Source: Actinoallomurus iriomotensis
GTDB taxonomy: Bacteria; Actinomycetota; Actinomycetes; Streptosporangiales; Streptosporangiaceae
Assembly: GCF_030269445.1 (NCBI RefSeq)
Contig: NZ_BSTJ01000003.1
Span: forward strand, 558,001-622,000
Direction: 5' to 3'
Length of the DNA stretch: 64,000 nt
The notes beneath the pieces are model-generated. The model did no database searches. It saw nothing but the letters and a program-made list of their open reading frames with translations, and was not told the origin of the DNA. Below, piece by piece: positions 34,373 through 43,521 of this stretch (positions are counted from its first letter, which is position 1; every line of letters begins with the position of its first letter). Made by a program: the position numbers and the translations under genes.

Positions 34373-35689
34373 CTAATGGACCGGCCTACCGTCGCGCAGC
34401 AGGAGGCCGCCGTGCGCGGTGGACGGGGCCCAGATCGCGTCCCCGGCGAAGCTCACGTCGTAGCCGAGCAGGCCGCCGAGCAGTCCGCCGCAGGTGGCGT
34501 GCCCGGCCGCGTCGGTGGTCACGTCGCAGAGCGTACGGCTTCCCGCGCTGAACCTGACGTGCCGGCCGGCGATCGGCTTCCCGGTCGCGGTGTCGGTGAG
34601 CGTCGCCGTCGCCGAACCGAGTGAGATGGATCCGGCCCTCATGGTCGTGGCGTACGCGGCCGGCGGGCTCATCCGGAGCGAGGCCGTCACCTGGGGACCG
34701 GCCTGGTTCGCGTCGGCCGACCACACGTACTCGACCGCCGAGTCGGCCTTCCCCTGACCTCCCAGGCAGTCGGAGGCGGAGCCGCTGACATCGCGAGTGC
34801 CGTCGGTGACGTATCCGCCGAGCGGCGCGAAGATCGCGTCGGGCCAGCACACGTACTTCACCGAGTCGGGCACCGCCTGCGGATCGCCGCTGCCCGACAG
34901 CGCGACCGCCAGGCTCGGCGTCAGGGGATTGACGTCGTTGTCCACCACGGCCGTGTCGCCGGTGGCCGGGGCGTCCGTCCGTTCCACGCCGACGGTCGGA
35001 TCGAACGGACGGTACGGCTCACCCGCCGCACGCGGCTGGATGGCCGGACCGTCGTCGGTGCCGATCTCGGTGTCCCACAGATACTGGATCTTGTACTGGT
35101 GCTTCGGCGTGTTGTAGTCGGTGATGCTCGTCGTGACGCTGACCCGGGTGTCGGCGACGGTGCCGCCGGTGACGGAGACGGCCTGCTCCACGAACAGCGA
35201 AGACCGCGACCAGGTCGTGGTCGTGGTGGTCCCCGTGGTGCTCTGGCCGATGGAGGAATCGTCGAGGGAGACCTCGTTGCCGTGGGTGAGCATCTGCCCC
35301 TGGACATAGTCGACGCCCGCGGTGACGTCCCGAATGATCATGTAACTCGTGCCCGGGACGCCCTGGCCGAAGAGCACGTCGAGGCCCGCGCCCGCTGGGT
35401 TGCTCGCGCCGGTCATGACGGTGAACTCCCCCGCTCCGACGCTCCGCGCCGGAGTCACGTACACCTGGAAGACGCCGTTTCCGAATCCTCCGGCGGGAAG
35501 CGCCGATCCGGCGCGTCGCGGCAACAGCCCCGACTGGCGCAGCACACGCGACTTCTGCTGCGACGCCGTCAGCGGTCGTGGCCGCGAGGAGGCGTCGGCC
35601 GTCGAACCCAGGACGGCCATGCCGGGCCAGGTCAGGACGGCCGTGAGCATGAGGCGCAGGAACCAGCGGCTTCGTCTCATCATTCTCAT
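34373..35689 (-). CDS. Secreted beta-rich protein, third gene of the giant-protein operon
   Basis: The 438-residue product begins MRMMRRSRWFLRLMLTAVLT, a signal peptide ending near STADA; any of three closely spaced ATGs (35689, 35683, 35680) could start it. A Thr-rich beta region (QSTTGTTTTTTWSRSSLFVE, then SVTTSITDYNTPKHQYKIQY) leads to a C-terminal Ig-like domain (ATLTDTATGKPIAGRHVRFS, then CDVTTDAAGHATCGG) of the invasin/Big type. It starts 5 bases after the stop of the 1321-residue gene, so it is co-transcribed. I do not recognise the central domain. It is likely an extracellular partner of the two larger proteins. Confidence 0.75.
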   Translation of the reverse strand: MRMMRRSRWFLRLMLTAVLTWPGMAVLGSTADASSRPRPLTASQQKSRVLRQSGLLPRRAGSALPAGGFGNGVFQVYVTPARSVGAGEFTVMTGASNPAGAGLDVLFGQGVPGTSYMIIRDVTAGVDYVQGQMLTHGNEVSLDDSSIGQSTTGTTTTTTWSRSSLFVEQAVSVTGGTVADTRVSVTTSITDYNTPKHQYKIQYLWDTEIGTDDGPAIQPRAAGEPYRPFDPTVGVERTDAPATGDTAVVDNDVNPLTPSLAVALSGSGDPQAVPDSVKYVCWPDAIFAPLGGYVTDGTRDVSGSASDCLGGQGKADSAVEYVWSADANQAGPQVTASLRMSPPAAYATTMRAGSISLGSATATLTDTATGKPIAGRHVRFSAGSRTLCDVTTDAAGHATCGGLLGGLLGYDVSFAGDAIWAPSTAHGGLLLRDGRPVH

Positions 35690-35694
35690 CCCTG

Positions 35695-38600
35695 TCAGAT
35701 CTCGACGGCGTCCACGTAGACGAGCCGGTCTCCGCCGGCCGGCGGTTTCTCGCGCTCCTCGACCACCAGCCGCATCGGACCGCTGCCGCGCGCCCCCGGC
35801 AGCCGGACGTCGCCGGCCCACTGCCCGCCGGACCAGTTCAGATCGGTTTCGGCGGAGGTCTTCCAGCCCACCGCGCCGACCGGCTTCCGGTCGGCGGTCT
35901 GGGCCAGGATCGTCATCCGCGCTCGCCGGTCCGGCTCCGCCGTGTACGTCGTGCCCGCGACGGTGACGTGAGCGAGGGCCGCGTCGGAGGCGTCGAACAC
36001 GATCGAGAGGGTGCGGTCCGGCGTGAGCTGCGCGAACTGCGCGAGCACGACCGGCGAGAGCTCGACATCGGTCAGCGAGTTCGGCTGGAACCTCGCCAGC
36101 GCCAGCCGGAGGAACGGGCTGTAGACCTTCCCCCCGGCGCCTTCGGCCATGGTGATGTCGCAGTACCACATCCGCCGGTCCTTGTCGTAGGCCACCGGGT
36201 GCGGCGCGACCGCGACGGTCGCGGTGAGCTCGGGAAGGATGTCGGACTCGGCCGGCCGGTAGCCCTGCCTCGGATGGAGCGCGAGCGGGAACTCGCTCAT
36301 GAGTGGAGCGACCGGCGTCGACGAGGACGCGAACAGCGGGTCCTGGCCGCGCAGCGTGACGTACTGTCTCAGGTTCGCCGGCAGGTCGCCGTTCCCCTCG
36401 AACAGCACCACGCCCAGCATCTCGCCGTCGCCCGAGGAGTACCACGGCCGGCGAAGGTAGACGCGCAGTCCGTTGCCGCGACGCGTGCTGGAGATCGTCG
36501 TGGCGCCGGCCGCCTGCTGCCAGCCGAACGTCGGCACGATGTAGGCGACGTCCGGCGCCGCGGGCCGCGCCGAGGACCGTACGTTCACCACGACCGGTTG
36601 CTGGGTTTCGGTGTTCGTCCGCGTCACGGAGCCCGCGACGAAGTCGACGGCGACGGTGGCGCCGTCGGCGATGGCCGACGCGTCGCCCGAGCGTGCCACC
36701 GTGCCCGCGTGGAGGTCCACGACATAGTCGCCGGTCACCGTGCTCGACGCGCTGTGGTCCTCGCCGAAGTCGCGGCCGGTCCCGGGGTCGGTGACGTGCA
36801 GGGTTCCCTCCGCGATGCCCTCACGGGCCAGCGTGACCGGCGTGGTCCCCGACAGCGTCACCTGGGCCCGCTGCCGGAAGAACTCCACGTAGCGCGAGGT
36901 GCCCACGGCGGAGAGGGTGATCTGCCGGTGGATCGTGTCGTGGAACTCGTGGAGGTCGTTCAGCGGGAGCCGGTCGCCCTCGGGCGCGTCCTCCGGGGCC
37001 ATGAGCTTGATGACGTGGGCACTGCCGGGCCGCTGGACCGGCTCGGGGTCGGACGGGTCGTCGATCGGCTGGGTCCAGGTCGCCTGCACGTCCACGTGAT
37101 CGGTGCTCGCGCGGTCGATGGTGAGCGTGTCGGTGATGCGCGCCGTCGTGTCGCCGGGCCGGCGGGTCGCCACCGGTTTGGCGAAGGCGGGCGGGGTCAT
37201 CGGCTGTACGACGGCGTGCGACAGCGTCAGCGTCCCGGCCGGGGTCAGCTGCCACAGCCGTCCCTGCGCGGCGAGCCGGCGAAGGTCCTGGACGCTCAGC
37301 CCGCCGCCGGGCTCCATTCCGCTCTCCACGAACCAGTTCCAGACGCCCATGAGGTCGACGTCCGCGTCGTCGATGCGGCTGGAGTAGGCGACGTCGACGG
37401 TCCGCCCCGGAGGGAGCTGCACGGTGAGGACCCGCGACAGGCGGTCATAGCCGGGCTTGCCGGTGCCGTTGACCAGACGGATCCGGAAGGCCCACGGACC
37501 GCCCACCGCCAGCGGGCGGTCGAAGTCGACGGAGAAGACCTCATCCGCGCCCATCCCGGGAAGCCCGTGGAAGGCGACGCCCCGCGCGAGCACGTCGGTG
37601 ATGTACGGGACGGTGAGGATCGGATCCTCGTAGTAGCGGACGTCGCCCCAGCCGTTCGGGTCGGCCTTGCCGCCGGTCGCCAGCGTGGCCTTGTCGCGTT
37701 TGACGATGTCGGCGTAGGCGGACGTGTTCATTCCGCCCGGATTCAGCGGCGAGGGAGCGACGTCGTACAGGCCGTGCTGTTCGGCCATCAGCTGGCTCAT
37801 CCTGGGCTGGACGACGTGGCGCTGGCAGTTCCCCGTGGCGGGCGCGTTGTAGTTGCCCCTGATGACCATCACCTGGGCGGACTCGGCCGGCGTACGCGGT
37901 GCGGCGGGGAGCAGCAGCGGCGAGGGGACCGGCTCGAAGCGCAGATACCGGACCGCGGCGGTGCTGGAACTCGTGGTCGTGTCCGCCGGGCCGGGGCCGT
38001 TCCCGGTGATGTCCACGGTGCGCGCCCGGAACCGGTAGCTCCTGCCGTAACGCAGCTTCGGCAACCCCGTCGCCCGGAAGCTGGTACGGAGTTTCACCGG
38101 GCCGGTGGCGTCGCTGTCCGGCCCGACCGTCACCTGCTTGCCGTTGACCGTCTCCAGCATGCTCCCCGGGCGGTTGACCACCATGCTGTAGCCGCTCCAG
38201 TTGAAGACCGACTCGTGCAGGTAGATCGTCGGGTCGTCGACGCGCTGGGTGTGCGCGAGGTGGACGGTCCCCTCGTCGTCGGCGCTGACCCGCGTTCCGT
38301 TGACGTCGTACGTGCCCGTGCGGCGGCACAGGCTGTACCAGCGCTTCGACGTGTCGTCCCACACGTCCACGCGGACTCCGTACGTGAGGTCCTCGGCGTG
38401 GAACGGGTCGTCCGTGAGCCGCGCGAGGTTCGCGGTTCTGGTCGCGCTCGCCGTGAGCCGGTCGTGGAGCTGCTTGGCGCGGCCCACCTGGACGACGGAG
38501 AAGCCACTGTTGCGCAGGGCCGGCAGTGGCTCCGGCTGGCGGCCGGGGTCGGTGAAGATCGGCACCCCGCCGCTCATCGGGCGTACCGGCTCCTTGGCCG

Positions 38601-39660
38601 CCTTGCGCTTCTCCGGCGACCCTTCGCCGGTGGCCCTCGTGAAGATCGTCTGGCTCAACGCCGACAGCAGCGCGGCGGCGGAATCCGCCTCGATCTCGAC
38701 GACGCTGTACTGGTCCGTGTTCAGCGTGAGGAAGCCGTCCTTCATCGTGGTCCCGAGCGGCTTCGCCTGGAAGACGGTCTTGGTCAGCGTCGCGGCGACC
38801 GCCGGGTACACAGGGGTGTACGACGTGCCGCCGGGCCAGTCGACCTGGAGGCTGAGCGTCGCCGGGTCGCTCGGGACGGGAATCCCGATGGCGGCGGGAT
38901 CCACGACCAGGTCGACGACGAGGCCGAGGGCGCGTTGCAGCACCGGGTACTGGGCGAATGAGCTCAGCGCGGCGTGGAAATCGATGTCGTCGTCGCTCTG
39001 GATCATCCGCACGTGGTCGCCCACGGCACGCCGCCCCGGCGCGGCGTTCGTGCCTCTCTCGTGGAACAGCTCGGCCAGGAGAAAGTCGATCTCCGCCGCC
39101 GAGAATCCGGAGAGCCGGCCGCCGAGGAAGTAGCCCTGGCTCCACGTCTCGGCGTCGATCGCCGCGATGGCCTCCTTCCGCCGCTCGGATGACATGTAGA
39201 TGTCGGTGACCGTTCCGTACGGCCGGTCCTTCGGCGCCAGGCCCTCTCCGGGCGGGATGTAGTCGTTGACCGTGGGCGGTGCGGTGGGGCTGTACGCCAG
39301 CGCCAGGGCGTGCTCGGTGGAGGCCATGGATCGGGCCGACGTGCTCGGCCAGGAGCGGATGGGCGGTACGCCGGTGGCCGCGAGCGGCTGGGGCAGTGCG
39401 GTGACCGGCGTGTCCTTGGTGAACAGCCGCTGCCAGAGGTCCAGCCGGGGCGCCGGGCTCGAGACCGTGGCGGGCACCGCCGGACCTCCGCCGAACACCA
39501 CCGAGTACGCCGGCCGGACCGCAGGCCAGGTGAGCCACTCCGGATGGCCGCCGAGCGTGGTGGCGCCCGCCAGCCGCGGGGCGATGAGCACGGACATCCG
39601 CAACCTGCCGTTGGCATAGCCGTTCGGCACCGGCGTCCAGACGATCTGTGACGTGGCCAT
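35695..39660 (-). CDS. 1321-residue protein of unknown family, second gene of the giant-protein operon
   Basis: The start MATSQIVWTPVPNGYANGRL at the ATG at 39660 is supported by GAGGAG about 10 bases upstream. There is no signal peptide or membrane helix. The chain is mostly beta-strand text with many VDV/VEI strands and Asp/Gly loops. Recognisable landmarks are SFRATGLPKLRYGRSYRFRA, then RTVDITGN (fibronectin-like end), ATWTQPIDDPSDPEPVQRPG, EFHDTIHRQITLSAVGTSRY, then VEFFRQR, and a final carbohydrate-binding-like beta-sandwich (GGDRLVYVDAVEI at the end). It has no catalytic signature I can name. It follows the Tat-exported gene by 23 bases and precedes the small secreted gene by 5, so the three form one operon. 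Confidence 0.8.
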   Translation of the reverse strand: MATSQIVWTPVPNGYANGRLRMSVLIAPRLAGATTLGGHPEWLTWPAVRPAYSVVFGGGPAVPATVSSPAPRLDLWQRLFTKDTPVTALPQPLAATGVPPIRSWPSTSARSMASTEHALALAYSPTAPPTVNDYIPPGEGLAPKDRPYGTVTDIYMSSERRKEAIAAIDAETWSQGYFLGGRLSGFSAAEIDFLLAELFHERGTNAAPGRRAVGDHVRMIQSDDDIDFHAALSSFAQYPVLQRALGLVVDLVVDPAAIGIPVPSDPATLSLQVDWPGGTSYTPVYPAVAATLTKTVFQAKPLGTTMKDGFLTLNTDQYSVVEIEADSAAALLSALSQTIFTRATGEGSPEKRKAAKEPVRPMSGGVPIFTDPGRQPEPLPALRNSGFSVVQVGRAKQLHDRLTASATRTANLARLTDDPFHAEDLTYGVRVDVWDDTSKRWYSLCRRTGTYDVNGTRVSADDEGTVHLAHTQRVDDPTIYLHESVFNWSGYSMVVNRPGSMLETVNGKQVTVGPDSDATGPVKLRTSFRATGLPKLRYGRSYRFRARTVDITGNGPGPADTTTSSSTAAVRYLRFEPVPSPLLLPAAPRTPAESAQVMVIRGNYNAPATGNCQRHVVQPRMSQLMAEQHGLYDVAPSPLNPGGMNTSAYADIVKRDKATLATGGKADPNGWGDVRYYEDPILTVPYITDVLARGVAFHGLPGMGADEVFSVDFDRPLAVGGPWAFRIRLVNGTGKPGYDRLSRVLTVQLPPGRTVDVAYSSRIDDADVDLMGVWNWFVESGMEPGGGLSVQDLRRLAAQGRLWQLTPAGTLTLSHAVVQPMTPPAFAKPVATRRPGDTTARITDTLTIDRASTDHVDVQATWTQPIDDPSDPEPVQRPGSAHVIKLMAPEDAPEGDRLPLNDLHEFHDTIHRQITLSAVGTSRYVEFFRQRAQVTLSGTTPVTLAREGIAEGTLHVTDPGTGRDFGEDHSASSTVTGDYVVDLHAGTVARSGDASAIADGATVAVDFVAGSVTRTNTETQQPVVVNVRSSARPAAPDVAYIVPTFGWQQAAGATTISSTRRGNGLRVYLRRPWYSSGDGEMLGVVLFEGNGDLPANLRQYVTLRGQDPLFASSSTPVAPLMSEFPLALHPRQGYRPAESDILPELTATVAVAPHPVAYDKDRRMWYCDITMAEGAGGKVYSPFLRLALARFQPNSLTDVELSPVVLAQFAQLTPDRTLSIVFDASDAALAHVTVAGTTYTAEPDRRARMTILAQTADRKPVGAVGWKTSAETDLNWSGGQWAGDVRLPGARGSGPMRLVVEEREKPPAGGDRLVYVDAVEI

Positions 39661-39683
39661 GGCGTTACTCCTCGCCGGGGGCG

Positions 39684-42600
39684 TCAGCTGGCGAACGAGG
39701 CACAGTAGGTTCTCCAGTCGTCTCTGCTGACCAGGTCGCCGAACGTCGGCGGGGCGCTCGCGGCGTCCAGAGCCCGGACGGCGCCACCCGGCACGTTGGC
39801 CTGACTCGCGCCGCCGAACGTCTTCGTGAACTCGATTCCCACGCTCACGTGCCAGAACGTGATGTCGATGGAGACCGTCAGGTGTGCGTGGAACCAGACG
39901 GACCCGACGCCGTCCTGGTTGACGTACTCGATGTCCGCGTAGAGCTCGGCGTTGATGCTGATGAGGCCGAGGACGCTCAGCCGCCCGGTGACCCGTACGT
40001 AGCCGCCCAGGTGGACCTCCGTGTAGGTCCCCGGCCGGTCGGTGTAGTCCTTGATCTCCAGGCGGAAGAACACCCCGAGTTCGATGAGCACCCGGCCGGC
40101 CGCGACGAGGACGTCCAGGGCGACGTTCCCGAGCACCTCGATGGAGGCCTCGAGCTTCTCGATCCTCCTGGGGCTGACCTCGATCTCGAAGTGGCCGCCG
40201 CCGCCGAGACCGTAGACGCTGACCTTGAACTTGTCATCGGGCGCGCCGAACGCGAACCGCGCCCGCGGCAGGTCGGCATAGAGGTTGAAGGGCGCCGGGT
40301 TGAACGGCAGGATCACCCCGGCCTCGATGTGCAGCCCGTCCAGGGCGAAGAACCCCAGCGGCAGGGAGGGGATGTCAAAGGTCACCCCGACACCGATGTG
40401 CGTCAGATCGAACTTCAGGAGCTTGAACCCGAACCCCGCCTTCTTGCCGTCGGCGGCGGGCGCCAATGCCTGGGACCTCCGCTTCTTCGTCCGGGCCTTC
40501 GCCACGGCGGAGTCGCCGCCCCCGCGGAAGAGGTCGGCGAGGGCCCCCACGAAGTCCAGGGGCGGCTTGAACTGCACCGAGTCCAGGTCGGGATCGCAGT
40601 CCGGCCCCTTGCCCAGCTGGTAGGTGAACGCGAACTTCGTGAAGATCAACAGGATGGGATTCAGGTCGAGCGTGAAGTCGGTCAGGCACCCGTAGATCTT
40701 GGCGATCGCCTTGTTGAGGGTGTCCTCGTCCTTGGTGACCCAGTTGATCTGGTTGCTGCACTGGAGGATGAACTGCGTCAGGACGTTGCCGCTCACGTCC
40801 TTGCTGATGACGAGCGGCAGCGGCGGGGACGGCGTCACGTTCTCCCGGAACTCCAGGGTGACGGTCTGCCCGATCGGCTTCGCGTCGTAGTCCGGATTGC
40901 CGTCCTTGTCCTTCGGGAAGTCGGTGTACTTCATGATCCGGGGGCCGTGCAGCGAGACCTCCCCGTCCTCGAAGAGCGCGCCCAGCGCGATCTGGCCGAA
41001 GAGCGCGGCCTGCTGGAGCGTGTCCCCGAGATTCGAGAAATAGGCCTTGAAGTCGACCTTTCCGCTGTTCTGGACCTTGTCCACGGAGTCCTGCAGCCCA
41101 CTGATCGGCCCGAGCGACGACGCGGAGATGGCGCCGATCGCGAGGTTCGGGCTCGCGATACCGCCGGCCTTCATGGTGTTCTGCACGATGCGGCGCACCG
41201 GGCTGTCGGCCGTGCGGTCGCCCTTGATCACGACCGTGTTGATGGCCGCGACCGACGTCTGCACCCGGACGAAGATCTGCGGATCATTGCCGGAGTCCGC
41301 CAGCTTCGCGAGGTGCCCGAAGCCGTGGGCGAGATACGTGGGGTCGTGCACGAGGAAGACCGGGTCGCCGGTGCCGATGACCGCGTCGATCGCCGGCACC
41401 TGGGCCTCGGCGGCGAACATCCTCGGATAGAACAGCGGCGAGTCCACGTGGGCATGGTCCCGGCCGTCCTGGGGAGCGCCCGGTGGCAGCGGGGGCCGCA
41501 CGTCGCCGGCGGGCCCCTCGACGCCCCAGTACCAGCGCACGGTGGGAAAGCTCGCGACGCCGGGCTTCGGCTCCTTCGCGTACGCGATCTCCTGGCCGCG
41601 CAGGTCGATCACTCGCCGGGGGTTCACGGCCGGCCCGACGATGTCGTCGTAACTCCCGTAGTGGCCGAGCACGCTCGTGAAGAGCGGGTCGCCGGTGTTC
41701 CGCGCGGGGTCGGCCGGCATGAAGGCCATCGGCGTGGTGAACTCGATCCGCCGGCCCGTCAGATCGGTCGCCACCAGCGAGAACACCACGTCGGAGTGGC
41801 CACCGCCGGCCTTCGGGGCGTTGATGTCCTGGATCCAGAACGCCGGCGCCGTGGCGTTCGGCGGTCCCGGCAGGAGCGGATCGAGTTCTCTGGGCAGATC
41901 GGGAAGCGTGGTGTTCCGGATCGTGATGTCGGTGAACGGGAACGCCCGGCCGGCCCAGTTCTGGAACGGCGCGGCATAGGTCTTGACCCGTTCGGTAATC
42001 CGGATGAACAGTCGTTGCCGCAGATAGGCGACGCCCGACTCGTCGATCTGGCGTTTGGTCTCCGAGATGAGTTCGGCCCGATGCCCGAACGGGAACAAGA
42101 ACCCGTACTCCTCGACGACGACCTTGTTGTCGCGGCCGAGCCAGGAATGGTGTTCCCAGCGCTTCAGCTCGAACCCGACCGTCGGTATCCACTGCGCCTC
42201 GAAGTCGAGAGTGGCGCCGGCCGCGCTGAGTGAGAGAAGGTCGGCGTTCACCGGCCGGTACGCCCCCAGCGTCGGATTACCGGCCAGCTGCACGATCTGC
42301 TTTGGCGGGTCCACGAAGTGGGGCGGATACAGGGCGCTGAAGACCGTCGCCTCGTCCCCTGCCGGCGCGTCGTAGTACACCGCACGGAGCTTCGGGATCG
42401 CGGCGTCGGCGGGTGCCGGAACCGGGATCGACTCCTGCGGCCTGCCGTTCGTCCCGCGTACGGCGAGCCGCGTGTGCCACAGCTCCGTCCGGTCGCCGTG
42501 GGTGACCGGCCGGGTGGCGTGCGCCCAGGTGGACTCGCGCTCGGGAGTGAGGTGCAGCCAGTCCACCACGAGCAGGTCGGTGTGCAGGTCGTCGGGGGGT

Positions 42601-43106
42601 GATCCGTTGGGCGGCCCGGTGACCGCCTGCATGATCCACGGCCACCACTGCAGCAGGCCGTCCTCGTTGTAGGGCAGCGACTTGACCGTTTCCGGTACGA
42701 CGAAGACGATCCGGCTCGGGCCGACCGCCCTGCCGCTCGCCTTTCCCGGCGCCGGCGGATTCTTCTCGTCCTCGAAGACCGTCTGCTCCATCACGTGCTG
42801 CGACGCGAAACGCGCCACGACATAGGCGAGGACCGAGGAGTCGACGCGACGCAGTTGGGGCGGATCGGTGTCGAACGCCGGCGCCAGATTGTAGAAGTCG
42901 AAGTCGAGTACGAGCATGTCCTGCGGGCGGACGAGATGCAGACTCGACGTCGGTGTCGCCGATCCGGCGACCAGTGCCCGCGGCAGTGTTCTCTCACTCG
43001 ACCGGAGGCCGGCGGCCATCAGCAACCCACTGCTCGACGCCAGCACGACGCGCCGGGAAATGGGACGCCGCCAGAGCGCGCTCTCTGAATTCAGGTGTTC
43101 GGGCAT
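39684..43106 (-). CDS. 1140-residue Tat-exported protein of unknown family, first gene of the giant-protein operon
   Basis: The N-terminus has a twin-arginine signal: S17-R-R-V-V-L22 followed by the hydrophobic ASSSGLLMAAGL. The first 550 residues are mixed alpha/beta. They contain the aromatic strings LQWWPWIMQAV and RWEHHSWLGRDNKVVVEEYG, then FLFPF. A basic linker (KARTKKRRS) precedes residues about 890-1100, which are long amphipathic beta-strands with alternating hydrophobic residues (FDLTHIGVGVTFDIPSLPLG, LHIEAGVILPFNPAPFNLYA, then SVYGLGGGGHFEIEVSP). This resembles a beta-barrel or lipid-binding beta-solenoid. I do not recognise the family. Tat export suggests folding, possibly with a cofactor, before secretion. 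Confidence 0.8.
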   Translation of the reverse strand: MPEHLNSESALWRRPISRRVVLASSSGLLMAAGLRSSERTLPRALVAGSATPTSSLHLVRPQDMLVLDFDFYNLAPAFDTDPPQLRRVDSSVLAYVVARFASQHVMEQTVFEDEKNPPAPGKASGRAVGPSRIVFVVPETVKSLPYNEDGLLQWWPWIMQAVTGPPNGSPPDDLHTDLLVVDWLHLTPERESTWAHATRPVTHGDRTELWHTRLAVRGTNGRPQESIPVPAPADAAIPKLRAVYYDAPAGDEATVFSALYPPHFVDPPKQIVQLAGNPTLGAYRPVNADLLSLSAAGATLDFEAQWIPTVGFELKRWEHHSWLGRDNKVVVEEYGFLFPFGHRAELISETKRQIDESGVAYLRQRLFIRITERVKTYAAPFQNWAGRAFPFTDITIRNTTLPDLPRELDPLLPGPPNATAPAFWIQDINAPKAGGGHSDVVFSLVATDLTGRRIEFTTPMAFMPADPARNTGDPLFTSVLGHYGSYDDIVGPAVNPRRVIDLRGQEIAYAKEPKPGVASFPTVRWYWGVEGPAGDVRPPLPPGAPQDGRDHAHVDSPLFYPRMFAAEAQVPAIDAVIGTGDPVFLVHDPTYLAHGFGHLAKLADSGNDPQIFVRVQTSVAAINTVVIKGDRTADSPVRRIVQNTMKAGGIASPNLAIGAISASSLGPISGLQDSVDKVQNSGKVDFKAYFSNLGDTLQQAALFGQIALGALFEDGEVSLHGPRIMKYTDFPKDKDGNPDYDAKPIGQTVTLEFRENVTPSPPLPLVISKDVSGNVLTQFILQCSNQINWVTKDEDTLNKAIAKIYGCLTDFTLDLNPILLIFTKFAFTYQLGKGPDCDPDLDSVQFKPPLDFVGALADLFRGGGDSAVAKARTKKRRSQALAPAADGKKAGFGFKLLKFDLTHIGVGVTFDIPSLPLGFFALDGLHIEAGVILPFNPAPFNLYADLPRARFAFGAPDDKFKVSVYGLGGGGHFEIEVSPRRIEKLEASIEVLGNVALDVLVAAGRVLIELGVFFRLEIKDYTDRPGTYTEVHLGGYVRVTGRLSVLGLISINAELYADIEYVNQDGVGSVWFHAHLTVSIDITFWHVSVGIEFTKTFGGASQANVPGGAVRALDAASAPPTFGDLVSRDDWRTYCASFAS

Positions 43107-43521
43107 CGGCCGTCCGTCTCGACGGACGAAATGCAGCAGACCATGGAAGCCGGCTCCTTCCAGAACCCCCGGTCAAGCCCCTGTCAGGCGACAACGGTGC
43201 CTGCGGGGTCGGTCGCCGACAAGGTCCGGGTCCACTCAGCGGACCAAAGTTCTGGGCAGCAATCCGTACAGGTCATCGAGTTATTCGTAGAAGGTGTCGA
43301 CCGAAATGGACGACGGCGTTCCCGCGAGACACGCGCCCGTCGTCCACCGCCCGGAGCGCCCGGTCCTCCAGCGCCGCACATGGCGGCCACGGCACCGCCG
43401 ACCGACCTCCGCCGGACGACATCTTGCCTGGTCAGCGCTATGGTTCGAGTGGTTTGACGGGTAGTATCCGGTTTCTGCTGTTATGTGTGATTTGCACGGA
43501 TGTAATGGAACGGAGGGGCCG
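43107..43521. other. Intergenic region between the giant-protein operon and the sigma-like gene
   Basis: These 415 bases should hold the divergent promoters of the 39684-43106 operon (minus) and the gene at 43522 (plus). No frame within it looks like a real protein. I see no strong palindrome or terminator. The best RBS is GGAGG at 43512-43516. Confidence 0.5.

Noticed and set aside
35968-38961. 997-residue plus-strand frame opposite the 1321-residue gene
   Set aside because: Composition is Arg/Val/Gly/His-rich antisense text without domains, while the minus frame has an RBS, varied composition and operon spacing.
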